Positions 8,868-17,312 of a DNA stretch of 64,000 nt are shown piece by piece. The DNA is from JBKBKC01 sp046294265 (GTDB lineage: Bacteria > Pseudomonadota > Alphaproteobacteria > Rhodobacterales > Rhodobacteraceae). The DNA lies in the NCBI GenBank assembly GCA_046294265.1, contig JBKBKC010000001.1, forward strand, positions 1-64,000, written 5' to 3'. The translations under genes and the position numbers were made by a program. The number at the start of each line of letters is the position of its first letter. The first letter of the stretch is position 1. The notes beneath the pieces were generated by a model. It saw only the letters and a list, made by a program, of their open reading frames with translations, did no database searches and had not been told where the DNA came from.

Positions 8868-9422
8868 TCAGGCCCTGTCGCCGACAGACAGGATCGCCTT
8901 GTTGAGCACGCGGCTCCACTGGCTCATCATGTCCTTGGTCATCTTGCCCTTGATGGACTGCGGCTTGTAGGTCATCTTGATGGCACCGAACTGGAAGATC
9001 ACCGTTTCTTCCGGCACGTCGTCGCCGTCCGAACCGGACCAGCTGATGTCCTGCACCATCACCAGCGCAAAATCGAACCGGAGGAAGACGCCGCCGGTCA
9101 GGCTCGTGGATTCACCCGAGCGGCGCAGCTCGATCACCATGTCCTGATAGTGCTTGCCGGTCACCAGCCCGTGGAACAGGCCGACCGAGGCCGCGTCCGT
9201 CTTCTTGGTGACGGTGAATTCCTTGAACGTCGCCTTGCCGGCGCCGCCACCCGAGCTGGCCGAACCGATGTTGATCGTGTTCTCGGCCCCGAGTTCGAAA
9301 GACACGATCTCGAAGGCGTTGAACTTCTTGTAGGTGTCGTCCTGCGTCTCGCCGGGAATGCCGCCGACGTCCACGCCTTCGGTGCCGTGGGCTTTGGACC
9401 ACATGAATGCGTCAAAAGACAT
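8868..9422 (-). CDS. hcp: Hcp, T6SS inner-tube protein (TssD)
   Basis: 184-residue Hcp family protein. Hexamers stack to form the tube that is propelled out of the cell, and they can chaperone effectors. Visible features: the N-terminal MSFDAFMWSKAHGTEG, the beta-rich core with FKEFTVTKKTDAASVGLFHGLVTGKHYQDMVIELRR, and a strand-rich C-terminus. A strong AGGAAAGGAGA site precedes ATG 9422. The gene is separated from tssC by 192 bp, the longest gap between operon genes, so an internal promoter is possible. A hairpin follows its stop codon. Both points fit the high dosage Hcp needs. Confidence 0.96.
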   Translation of the reverse strand: MSFDAFMWSKAHGTEGVDVGGIPGETQDDTYKKFNAFEIVSFELGAENTINIGSASSGGGAGKATFKEFTVTKKTDAASVGLFHGLVTGKHYQDMVIELRRSGESTSLTGGVFLRFDFALVMVQDISWSGSDGDDVPEETVIFQFGAIKMTYKPQSIKGKMTKDMMSQWSRVLNKAILSVGDRA

Positions 9423-9614
9423 ACCAGTCTCCTTTCCTAGGTTGACCGGACCGCAGACCGTCTGCGCCCCGGCGCGGCCGCCCTTTCAGGGTCTCCGCGT
9501 TACAATAGGCACCGTGTGCGGGTGCCATTCCTTTCGGTGTCTGCCCCGGAGGCCTTTAGGGCCCCCAAAACCGACACGCTTCCAATTACGCCCGATCCCG
9601 CAGGCGCCTTCGGA
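9423..9614. other. Leader region of hcp
   Basis: 192-bp gap between tssC and hcp. It holds a GGCACC/GGTGCC stem (9508-9526), a 15-base palindrome CGCAGACCGTCTGCG (9452-9466) and the hcp ribosome site. No promoter can be assigned with confidence, but the spacing and structures make a separate hcp promoter or a processed mRNA end plausible. Confidence 0.4.
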
Positions 9615-11108
9615 TCACCCTTTCTCGGTGGGCAATTTCGACACGAGCCGCAGCGAGATGGACAGGCCCTCAAGCTGGTAATGCGGCCGCAGGAAAAATT
9701 TGGATGTGTAGTAGCCGGGGTTGCCCTCGACCTCTTCCACGACGACTTCGGCCGCAGCGAGAGGCCGACGCGCCTTTTCCTCGTCCGGGGATGACCCTGC
9801 GGCAAAGTCCACATACTGGTTGATCCAGTTCTGCAGCCAGTTCTGCATGTGGTCGCGGCTGCTGTAGCTGCCGATCTTGTCGCGCACGATGCACTTCAAG
9901 TAGTGGGCAAAGCGGCAGGTCGCGAACAGATAGGGCAGGCGTGCCGCGAGGTTGGCGTTGGCCGTCGCGTCCGCGTCGGTGTATTCTGCGGGCTTGTGCA
10001 GCGACTGCGCGCCAATGAAGGCGGCAAGGTCGGTGTTCTTGCGGTGGATCAGCGGCATCATGCCGTTCTTGGCAAGCTCCGCCTCACGCCGGTCTGAAAT
10101 CGCGATCTCGGTCGGGCATTTCATGTCCACGCCGCCGTCATCGCTTGGAAAAGTATGCGACGGCAGACCTTCCAGCGCACCGCCGGATTCAACTCCGCGG
10201 ATGCGCGAACACCAACCATATAGCTTGAAAGACCGGTTGATGTTCACCGCCATCCCATAGGCCGCGTTGACCCAGTTGTATTTGCTGGAATCGGCACCCT
10301 CGGTGTCTTCCTCGAAGGCAAAGTCCTCAACGGGCATGGTCTTGGCGCCATAGGGCAGACGGCCGAGAAACCGCGGCATCGCAAGGCCAAGATAGCGGGA
10401 GTCGTCGCTTTCACGCAGGCTGCGCCAGGCGGCATATTCCGGCGTCTGAAAGATCTTGGTCAGGTCACGCGGGTTGGCAAGCTCGCTCCAGCTGTCCATC
10501 TGAAACAGCGCAGGTGCCGCTCCGGTGATCAGCGGCGCATGTGCCGCCGCCGCGATCTTGGACAACTCGCCCAGCAGTTCCACATCCGGCGGGGAGTGGT
10601 CGAAATGGAAATCGGCGACCAGCGTACCATAGGGCTCGCCACCGAACTGGCCGAATTCCTCTTCGTAGATCTTCTTGAACAGCGGCGACTGGTCCCAGGC
10701 GGTGCCTTTGAACTTGCGCAGCGTCTTGGACATCTCCTTCTTGGAGATGTTCAGGACGCGGATTTTCAGCATCTCGTCGGTTTCGGTGTTGTTCACCAGA
10801 TAGCTCAGGCCGCGCCACGCGCCTTCCAACTGCTGGAAGTCGGGGTGGTGCATGATCAGGTTGACCTGTTCGGTCAGCTTCTTGTCGATCTCGGCGATAA
10901 TGGACTCGATCGACCGCAGCGCGTCGTTGGAAATCAGTGCGGTGTTTTCCAGCGCCTGCTGGGCCAGCGTCTTGACGGCATTCTCGATCGCCGACTTGGC
11001 CTGGTCCGACTTCGGCCGGAATTCCTTGTGCAGGAGCGACGCGAATTCGGACGACCCGAAAACGGTTTCGGTGGCGGCGGCGGAACCTTGGGTTGCAGCT
11101 TCGGCCAT
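9615..11108 (-). CDS. tssC: T6SS sheath large subunit TssC
   Basis: 497-residue EvpB/VipB family protein that forms the contractile sheath with TssB. Recognisable stretches are SNDALRSIESIIAEIDKKL, FQQLEGAWRGLSYLVNNTETDEMLKIRVLNISKKEM read in parts, PYGTLVADFHFDHSP, and the C-terminal block FAHYLKCIVRDKIGSYSSR followed by FLRPHYQLEGLSISLRLVSKLP. ATG at 11108; tssB ends only three bases upstream, so the two subunits are made from one message in near equal amounts. Length normal. No membrane segment, as expected for a cytoplasmic sheath. Confidence 0.97.
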   Translation of the reverse strand: MAEAATQGSAAATETVFGSSEFASLLHKEFRPKSDQAKSAIENAVKTLAQQALENTALISNDALRSIESIIAEIDKKLTEQVNLIMHHPDFQQLEGAWRGLSYLVNNTETDEMLKIRVLNISKKEMSKTLRKFKGTAWDQSPLFKKIYEEEFGQFGGEPYGTLVADFHFDHSPPDVELLGELSKIAAAAHAPLITGAAPALFQMDSWSELANPRDLTKIFQTPEYAAWRSLRESDDSRYLGLAMPRFLGRLPYGAKTMPVEDFAFEEDTEGADSSKYNWVNAAYGMAVNINRSFKLYGWCSRIRGVESGGALEGLPSHTFPSDDGGVDMKCPTEIAISDRREAELAKNGMMPLIHRKNTDLAAFIGAQSLHKPAEYTDADATANANLAARLPYLFATCRFAHYLKCIVRDKIGSYSSRDHMQNWLQNWINQYVDFAAGSSPDEEKARRPLAAAEVVVEEVEGNPGYYTSKFFLRPHYQLEGLSISLRLVSKLPTEKG

Positions 11109-11111
11109 GAC

Positions 11112-11624
11112 TTATCCCTTGTCCTCTTCGGCTTTCGGCGCAGGCGTGGCGGCAAGCGCCGACAGCAGCGCCGGGTCCTGGATGATCTGGTTCAAAAGGT
11201 TCTCGGCCCCCGCCTTGCCGTCCATGTAGGTCATCAGGTTGGACAGCTGCGTGCGCGCCTCGAACAGCTTGCGCAGCGGCTCGACCTTGCGGGCGATGGC
11301 GCCGGGGCTGAAATCGTCCATGCTCTCGAAGGTGACATCCACCATCATGTTGCCCTCACCGGTCAGGGTGTTGGGCACGGTGAACGCCGCGCGCGGCTTC
11401 ATCGACTTCATGCGGTCGTCGAAGTTGTCGATGTCGATTTCCAGGAACTTGCGATCCGCCACGCCCGGCTGAGGAACCTCGGATTTCCCCGCAAGGTCCG
11501 CCATCACGCCCATGACGAACGGCAACTGCACTTTCTTCTCGGCACCATAAAGCTCGACATCGTATTCGATCTGCACGCGGGGCACCCGATTGCGGGCGAT
11601 GAATTTCTGTGAACTGCCAGCCAT
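11112..11624 (-). CDS. tssB: T6SS sheath small subunit TssB
   Basis: 170 residues, the normal length of VipA/ImpB-type TssB. It carries the same core as the repeat-tailed copy at the left edge but ends in a short acidic/basic tail (KAEEDKG). Its position immediately before tssC marks it as the canonical sheath partner. ATG at 11624 has a GGGAG site six bases upstream; the in-frame TTG just before it is less likely. The first helix, which in other systems contacts TagJ and ClpV, differs from the second copy only at scattered positions. Confidence 0.96.
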   Translation of the reverse strand: MAGSSQKFIARNRVPRVQIEYDVELYGAEKKVQLPFVMGVMADLAGKSEVPQPGVADRKFLEIDIDNFDDRMKSMKPRAAFTVPNTLTGEGNMMVDVTFESMDDFSPGAIARKVEPLRKLFEARTQLSNLMTYMDGKAGAENLLNQIIQDPALLSALAATPAPKAEEDKG

Positions 11625-11687
11625 CAATAGCTCCCTTGAACTGGGGCATGGTTACCTTGCGAACATGCCGCCAATGTTACCCTCAGG

Positions 11688-12746
11688 TCAATCTTCCTCT
11701 TCCTCGTCGGGCAATCCGCCGATCATCTTGACCATCGGCATCCCGTCACCGGCCATGTCCTTGATGATAGAGACGAAATCTGCGCCGACAAGCCGCTTTG
11801 CCCGCAGCAGCAGGATCGGCACGGGGCTGGATGGCTCCATCCGCTGATAGTAGGTGATGATGCGGTCGATGGCATTGCGCACATCCTGCGGGCTGTTGAT
11901 CCCCGCCGCACCGCCGCCCGGCCGGGCAGCAGCACCGCCCCCGCCGCCGCCTGCAGGCGCGCCGCCGTCGTCGCCGTCGGCGTCGTCACCGCCGTCCTCG
12001 CCCGCATCTGACCCGCCCACACCATAGGCGCCGAACTTGTCGCGGATCGTGCGCAGCATGCGGATCAGAGGGTCCAGATCGGGACCGCGTCCCGGCACCT
12101 TGTCGTCAAACACCGCCGAGATCGCCTTGACGTTCGACAGTGCCGCATCCACCGCCGCGACTGTCTCCTCCATCCACTCCTCGCGGGTGTCCTGGAACGC
12201 CCCGTTGATCGTCACGGTGTCGGGCGGGTTGTCCATCGACGCAGGCGGTGCCATCTCGCCCTCGGCGATCAGGATGTCGCGCAGCGACATGCGCCCGAAA
12301 GACCGGCTTTCGGTCAGCGGAGCCTGGCGCAGCGGGCGCAGAACGTTGTCGGCATCAGCCAGCGCCTTGACCGCATTGACGCGCATCGTGGGATCGTCGT
12401 CATCCTCGGCGTCGAGTTGCGGATGGCAGGTCGCCCAATGCTCTTCCAGCATCCACAGCAGAAAGCCCGTCGCCTCGGAAAAACCTCGCAGCCCTTCCAC
12501 CGCAAGAAGACTGGGCGCCACGAACACCGCCGCACGAATGTCATGGCTGCGCGCCAGAACATCCTCGGAATTACTTATCACCTCCTTGTGGTCGGGACCT
12601 TCGGCAGGCGTGATGCTGTCGCCAAACTGCTGCTCAGCAGAGGTCTGCGCCGCAAGCTCCAGCGAGATGAACGCGGGATCATATTCGAGGTTTTCGCCAC
12701 TTGGCTCATCATCGCCGTGGCTGATGCGGAAAGGTGCGAAATCCAT
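11688..12746 (-). CDS. tssA: TssA-like T6SS protein (ImpA N-terminal domain)
   Basis: 352-residue protein with an ImpA_N domain near residues 10-140, including FLLWMLEEHWATCHPQLD and the acidic run DDDDPTMR. TssA proteins coordinate tube and sheath assembly from the baseplate outward. Residues about 245-285 are a low-complexity Gly/Asp/Ala linker, and the C-terminus ends EEEED. The protein is shorter than long TssA types, and the C-terminal class cannot be assigned by eye. ATG at 12746 is used; an in-frame TTG precedes it. It is the first gene of the operon, 63 bp before tssB. Confidence 0.88.
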   Translation of the reverse strand: MDFAPFRISHGDDEPSGENLEYDPAFISLELAAQTSAEQQFGDSITPAEGPDHKEVISNSEDVLARSHDIRAAVFVAPSLLAVEGLRGFSEATGFLLWMLEEHWATCHPQLDAEDDDDPTMRVNAVKALADADNVLRPLRQAPLTESRSFGRMSLRDILIAEGEMAPPASMDNPPDTVTINGAFQDTREEWMEETVAAVDAALSNVKAISAVFDDKVPGRGPDLDPLIRMLRTIRDKFGAYGVGGSDAGEDGGDDADGDDGGAPAGGGGGGAAARPGGGAAGINSPQDVRNAIDRIITYYQRMEPSSPVPILLLRAKRLVGADFVSIIKDMAGDGMPMVKMIGGLPDEEEED

Positions 12747-12967
12747 CAAAGTCTCACAACAATCTCAAGGGCATCGCAATCGGCGCGCCATTCGGACATG
12801 ACGTTATCAGAACATTTCCACCAATCCAGTCTTTTCTATCACGCACCGATCCGCCCGAGAAGGTCTGGATTGGCATACCCTGCGGTGTTGGCACTTGACC
12901 GGCGCGGGCTGCAGCCGCATCCTGCGCGCGTTCAAGAAAGCTATTTCACCTGTTTCAGGAGGGCCGC
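12747..12967. promoter_or_regulatory. Divergent control region of the T6SS operon
   Basis: 221-bp spacer between tssA (minus) and the 119-residue gene (plus). It contains an inverted pair CCAATCCAG (12821-12829) and CTGGATTGG (12865-12873), with centres 44 bp apart, close to four helical turns, which could be paired operator half-sites. The spacer must hold both promoters, but no -35/-10 pair stands out. Confidence 0.45.
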
Positions 12968-13327
12968 ATGGCCGCAGAGGAAACTGACGGCGAGGAGAGC
13001 GAGCTTCGCCTCGATCGCAATGAACTGAAGAAATTTGTCAAGATGGCCAAGAACCGCGACCTCACCTTTGCCTTCTGCCCCGCGTCGGGTCGGGATGAGC
13101 CGATGTTCACCATCCATCGACGGAAAAAGCCAGACATGCTGGGCAAGATGGCGAAGAAGGAAGCCGAGCAGACAAAATACGCCTGCGGCAAGATGAAGGT
13201 GGACGGCAAGGTGCTCACCCTGACCTGCGACCGGGTCGTGGCCGGGCTGGAAAAGAAGTTGGCAAAGATGCTGCGCAAGATGAAGGTGCCGATGGAAGTC
13301 AAGGTTTCGGTCGGCGGCGGGACCTGA
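12968..13327 (+). CDS. Small basic protein of unknown function divergent from T6SS
   Basis: 119 residues, no family recognised. The first 12 residues are acidic (EETDGEESE); the rest is basic, with three cysteines (CPAS, YACGK, LTCDR) and a Lys-rich amphipathic segment AGLEKKLAKMLRKMKVP. No signal peptide or membrane span. Start ATG 12968 is backed by a perfect AGGAGG five bases upstream, so it is very probably translated. It shares its promoter region with the T6SS operon, and like the 316-residue operon protein it is Lys-rich, but I see no alignment between them. A T6SS-linked regulator or accessory protein is only a guess. Confidence 0.75.
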   Translation: MAAEETDGEESELRLDRNELKKFVKMAKNRDLTFAFCPASGRDEPMFTIHRRKKPDMLGKMAKKEAEQTKYACGKMKVDGKVLTLTCDRVVAGLEKKLAKMLRKMKVPMEVKVSVGGGT

Positions 13328-13973
13328 ACGGCGCAGAAAAGGGCTAAGCGGCGCTGCGTCGGACTGCGTGGTTCACGGCGATGTCCTGAGAAAGACCGTG
13401 CGATAGGGAGGCGGAAGCCTCGAGGTGGACGGCGGGCGGGACGCACTGCGTGTGTTTGCTCGGCCCGTTGGCGACGTTGCTCCAAATTCGAGAGGATGGT
13501 TCCGCGCAGGGCGGTCGAAGCCGTGCTGGCACAGCTGGAGGCGCAAATCCGCACGCTGATGAATTCGGCCGACCGCCCGCAGGTAGCACGCGCTGCCCCG
13601 CGCGCCGTGCCACTTTCCGGCGGCTGGCGCGCGACATCGCGGCATTGCGCCGCCGCATCAAGGTGCTATGGCGGCGACACCGCTCACCAGCCGATCACAG
13701 CCTTCGGCATCGACGAACTCCCACTCCGTGACTGCGACACCGATAGCGCAGAACAGACGCTCCAGCCCGTGGCCCCCGCACGTGACTGGGTTCCAGCGAA
13801 GCAGAGGGTCGGCACACAGGCTGACCGCCCCCCTGATTGCGACGATCTGCGGCAGGCTGGCCCTGACCCGCCCTTTAAATCGGCAGAATGGGGGTCGCAG
13901 CGTCGCATCCGGCTGGTGACCGCTGCGGTTTTGTGGAAGCCTCCTCCCTGCACAAGAAGGAATCCCCCGCCCC
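13328..13973. other. 646-bp stretch without a convincing gene
   Basis: Short overlapping open frames exist on both strands, but none has a ribosome site, a recognisable family or the codon-position pattern of the neighbours. The first part reads like decayed coding sequence (a frame with AVEAVLAQLEAQIRTLM resembles the helical linker of some transposases, too short to claim). The last ~60 bases must include the promoter and leader of the downstream cluster; no ribosome site stronger than AAGGAA (13959-13964) is seen. Confidence 0.4.
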
Positions 13974-16900
13974 ATGTCGATCAAGGCAGCACTCTATCAC
14001 CTGACGCATTACCGCTATGACCGACCGGTGGTCCTCGGCCCCCAGGTGATCCGCCTGCGTCCTGCCCCACAGGGCCGCACACCAGTGATCTCGCACAGCC
14101 TGAAGGTGTCGCCCCAGCCGCATTTCGTGAACCACCAGCAGGATCCATACGGCAACTGGCTGGCCCGCTTTGTCTTCCCCGAGCCGGTGCAGGAGTTCAA
14201 GATCGAGGTCGATCTGGTGGCCGACATGTCGGTTTATAATCCCTTCGACTTCTTCATCGAGGAGGCGGCCAAGGACTGGCCCTTCGAATACCCCGCCGAA
14301 CTGGAGGCGGACCTTGTGATCTACCGCCAGCCTGAACCGGCGGGCGACCTGATGCGCGCCTTTCTGGACGCGGTGCCCGAACGCGCCGACAGCACGCTGG
14401 ATTTCCTGATCGACCTGAACCGCTCCGTGTCCAGCATCATCGGCTACATCATCCGCATGGAGCCCGGCGTCTGGACGCCCGAGGAAACGCTGGGCAACCG
14501 CAAGGGATCGTGCCGGGATTCGTCCTGGCTACTGGTGCAGGTGCTGCGGCATCTGGGCTTTGCCGCGCGCTTTGTCTCCGGCTACCTGATCCAGCTGAAG
14601 CCTGACCTGAAGGCGCTGGACGGCCCCTCGGGCACCGAGGTTGATTTCTGCGATCTGCATGCCTGGGTGGAGGTCTATCTGCCGGGTGCGGGCTGGGTGG
14701 GGATGGACCCCACATCGGGCCTCTTGACGGGCGAGTCCCATATCCCGTTGGCCGCCACGCCGCATTACCGCAACGCCGCCCCCATCAGCGGCATGGCCAG
14801 CTTTGCCGAGGTCGATTTCGGCTTTGACATGAAGGTGACGCGGGTGGCCGAACACCCCCGCATCACCAAGCCGTTCTCGGACGAAAGCTGGGACGCGCTG
14901 AACGCGCTTGGCCACAAGGTCGATGCGGCGCTGGCCGCAGGCGACGTGCGCCTGACGATGGGCGGAGAGCCCACCTTCGTCTCCATCGACGACTTCGAGG
15001 CGGCGGAATGGAACACCGCCGCCGTCGGCCCCACCAAGCGTCATCTGGCCGACCAGCTGATCCGCCGCTTGCGCATGCGCTTTGCGCCGGGCGGGTTCCT
15101 GCACTACGGGCAGGGCAAGTGGTATCCCGGCGAAACCCTTCCGCGCTGGACCTTCAGCCTCTACTGGCGCGCCGATGGCCGGCCCGTCTGGCAGAACCCC
15201 GACCTGATCGCCGAAGAGGGCGCGCAAACGGGTGTGACGCCGCTGGATGCGCAGGAACTCCTGCGCGAGATCGCGGCCGAGCTGGAGCTGGAAGAGGATT
15301 GCATCCTGCCCGCCTTCGAAGACCCTGCCACCTGGCTGGTGCGCGAGGCGAACCTGCCTGACAACGTCACTCCCGCCAATTCCAAGCTGAAAGACCCCGA
15401 GGAACGCCACCGCTTGGCCACCGTGTTCAACCGCGGCCTGACCGAACCCTCGGGCTTTATTCTGCCGGTGCAGTCCTGGCAGTCCCGCGGGCCGTCGCAG
15501 GGGCTGGGCCGCCGCTGGCGCACCGAGAAGTGGCGCCTGCGCCGGGGCCACATGTTCCTCGTGCCCGGCGACAGCCCCGTGGGCTACCGCCTGCCGCTGG
15601 AAAGCCTGCCGTGGATCCCGGCCTCCAGCTATCCCTACATCAACCCCACCGACCCCACGGTGGACCGCGCGCCCCTGCCCGCGCCCGCCCCCATCGAACC
15701 CGAGCGGCGCAGCCAGCCGATGGCCAGCTTTGTCGCCAGTTCCGAACAGGGCGCGCAGGTGCAGCAGGGCAGCCCGGTGATGGAGGTGGACGGCCACATC
15801 CGCACCGCCCTGTCGGTGGAACCCCGCGACGGGCGGCTTTGCGTGTTCATGCCCCCGGTGGTCACGCTGGAGGATTACCTTGACCTTCTGCACGCCGCCG
15901 AGGCCGCCGCAACCCGGCTGGGCCTGAAGGTGCATATCGAAGGCTACGCGCCCCCCCACGATCCGCGCCTCAGCGTGATCCGCGTGGCCCCCGACCCCGG
16001 CGTGATCGAGGTGAACATCCACCCCGCCAGCAGCTGGGACGATTGCGTGGCCACGACCGAGGCGATCTATGATGAGGCGCGCGCATGCCGCCTTGGCGCC
16101 GACAAGTTCATGATCGACGGCCGCCACACCGGCACCGGGGGCGGCAACCATGTGGTGGTGGGTGGTGCCACGCCCAACGACTCGCCGTTCCTGCGCCGGC
16201 CCGATCTGCTCAAGTCGCTGATTCTGCACTGGAACCGGCACCCGAGCCTGTCCTTCCTCTTTGCCGGCCTTTTTATCGGCCCCACGTCACAGGCCCCTCG
16301 CATCGACGAGGCACGGCATGATGCGCTCTATGAGGCCGAAATCGCGCTGGCGCAGATCGCACCCCCCGGCCATGGCCAGCAGCTGTTCCCCTGGACGGTG
16401 GACCGCCTGTTGCGCAACATCCTGACCGATGTGACCGGCAACACCCACCGCGCCGAGATCTGCATCGACAAGCTCTATTCTCCCGATGGCCCCACCGGCC
16501 GCCTGGGTCTGGTAGAGTTCCGTGGGTTCGAGATGCCGCCCAATGCGCGGATGAGCCTTGCCCAGCAGCTGCTGATCCGCGCCTTGATCGCACGGTTCTG
16601 GGATGCGCCCATCGACGGCTCGCTGACCCGCTGGGGCACCGCGCTGCATGACCGCTTCATGCTGCAGCATCATGTCTGGGCCGATTTCCTGGATGTGCTG
16701 GCCGACCTGCGCGCGCATGGCTTCGACCTTGATCCCGCCTGGTTCCAGGCGCTGGCCGAATTCCGATTCCCCTTCTGCGGCGAAACGCAGGCCGAGGGCG
16801 CGCATCTGGAACTGCGCATGGCGCTGGAGCCCTGGCATGTGCTGGGCGAAACGGGGGCCATCGGCGGCACCGTGCGCTATACCGACAGTTCGACCGAGCG

Positions 16901-17312
16901 ATTGCAGGTGAAACTGACCGCCGCCGATCCGGGCCGCTACACCGTGGCCTGCAACCGCCGGATGCTGCCCCTGCGCGATTCGGGCGGCGGGGCGGCGGTG
17001 GCGGGGGTACGCTACAAGGCCTGGCAACCCGCCACGGCCCTGCACCCCACCATCGCACCGCATGCGCCGCTGACCTTCGACATCTACGATACCTGGTCAG
17101 GCCGGGCCGTGGGCGGCTGCGTCTATCACGTCGCCCATCCGGGCGGGCGCAGCTATGACACCTTCCCGGTGAACGGCAACGAGGCCGAGGCGCGCCGCCT
17201 GTCCCGCTTTGCCGCCTTCGGCCACACGCCCGCCGCCTATGCCCCGCCGCGCGAAACCCCGCACCCGGAGTTTCCCATGACGCTCGATCTGCGGCGGCCC
17301 GCGGGGGTGTAG
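13974..17312 (+). CDS. Transglutaminase-like / DUF2126 fusion protein
   Basis: 1112-residue two-part protein. Residues 1-290 are a bacterial transglutaminase-like unit: N-terminal beta domain (YHLTHYRYDRPV), then a papain-like core with Cys180 in GSCRDSSWLLVQVLRHLGFAAR split at the active site, His229 in DLHAWVEVYLPG and Asp245 in GMDPTSG. From about residue 325 (RLTMGGEPTFVSIDD) to the end is the large DUF2126 region, with GTGGGNHVVVGG and FAGLFIGPTSQAPRIDEARHD, sequences that recall carboxylate-amine ligases of the glutamine-synthetase type. The family always occurs with ATP-grasp, alpha-E and a second transglutaminase gene, as here. Peptide bond formation and cleavage on an unknown substrate has been proposed for such clusters; the actual reaction is unknown. 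No signal peptide. Confidence 0.9.
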   Translation: MSIKAALYHLTHYRYDRPVVLGPQVIRLRPAPQGRTPVISHSLKVSPQPHFVNHQQDPYGNWLARFVFPEPVQEFKIEVDLVADMSVYNPFDFFIEEAAKDWPFEYPAELEADLVIYRQPEPAGDLMRAFLDAVPERADSTLDFLIDLNRSVSSIIGYIIRMEPGVWTPEETLGNRKGSCRDSSWLLVQVLRHLGFAARFVSGYLIQLKPDLKALDGPSGTEVDFCDLHAWVEVYLPGAGWVGMDPTSGLLTGESHIPLAATPHYRNAAPISGMASFAEVDFGFDMKVTRVAEHPRITKPFSDESWDALNALGHKVDAALAAGDVRLTMGGEPTFVSIDDFEAAEWNTAAVGPTKRHLADQLIRRLRMRFAPGGFLHYGQGKWYPGETLPRWTFSLYWRADGRPVWQNPDLIAEEGAQTGVTPLDAQELLREIAAELELEEDCILPAFEDPATWLVREANLPDNVTPANSKLKDPEERHRLATVFNRGLTEPSGFILPVQSWQSRGPSQGLGRRWRTEKWRLRRGHMFLVPGDSPVGYRLPLESLPWIPASSYPYINPTDPTVDRAPLPAPAPIEPERRSQPMASFVASSEQGAQVQQGSPVMEVDGHIRTALSVEPRDGRLCVFMPPVVTLEDYLDLLHAAEAAATRLGLKVHIEGYAPPHDPRLSVIRVAPDPGVIEVNIHPASSWDDCVATTEAIYDEARACRLGADKFMIDGRHTGTGGGNHVVVGGATPNDSPFLRRPDLLKSLILHWNRHPSLSFLFAGLFIGPTSQAPRIDEARHDALYEAEIALAQIAPPGHGQQLFPWTVDRLLRNILTDVTGNTHRAEICIDKLYSPDGPTGRLGLVEFRGFEMPPNARMSLAQQLLIRALIARFWDAPIDGSLTRWGTALHDRFMLQHHVWADFLDVLADLRAHGFDLDPAWFQALAEFRFPFCGETQAEGAHLELRMALEPWHVLGETGAIGGTVRYTDSSTERLQVKLTAADPGRYTVACNRRMLPLRDSGGGAAVAGVRYKAWQPATALHPTIAPHAPLTFDIYDTWSGRAVGGCVYHVAHPGGRSYDTFPVNGNEAEARRLSRFAAFGHTPAAYAPPRETPHPEFPMTLDLRRPAGV

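Noticed and set aside
9452..9466. Palindrome CGCAGACCGTCTGCG as an hcp operator
   Set aside because: Real as a palindrome, but a single copy with no conserved context. Kept only as part of the leader description.
12888..12903. Sigma-54-like promoter TTGGCACTTGACCGGC before the 119-residue gene
   Set aside because: The -24 part fits, but the -12 part is poor (CGGC instead of TTGC). A single partial match is expected by chance.
13496..14020. Possible 174-codon gene before the transglutaminase cluster
   Set aside because: No ribosome site or recognisable motif, it overlaps the start of the downstream gene in another frame, and its composition is non-coding in look.
14529..16241. 570-codon open frame opposite the DUF2126 gene
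   Set aside because: The sense strand has intact family motifs throughout. The antisense product is low-complexity Gly/Ala/His/Arg.
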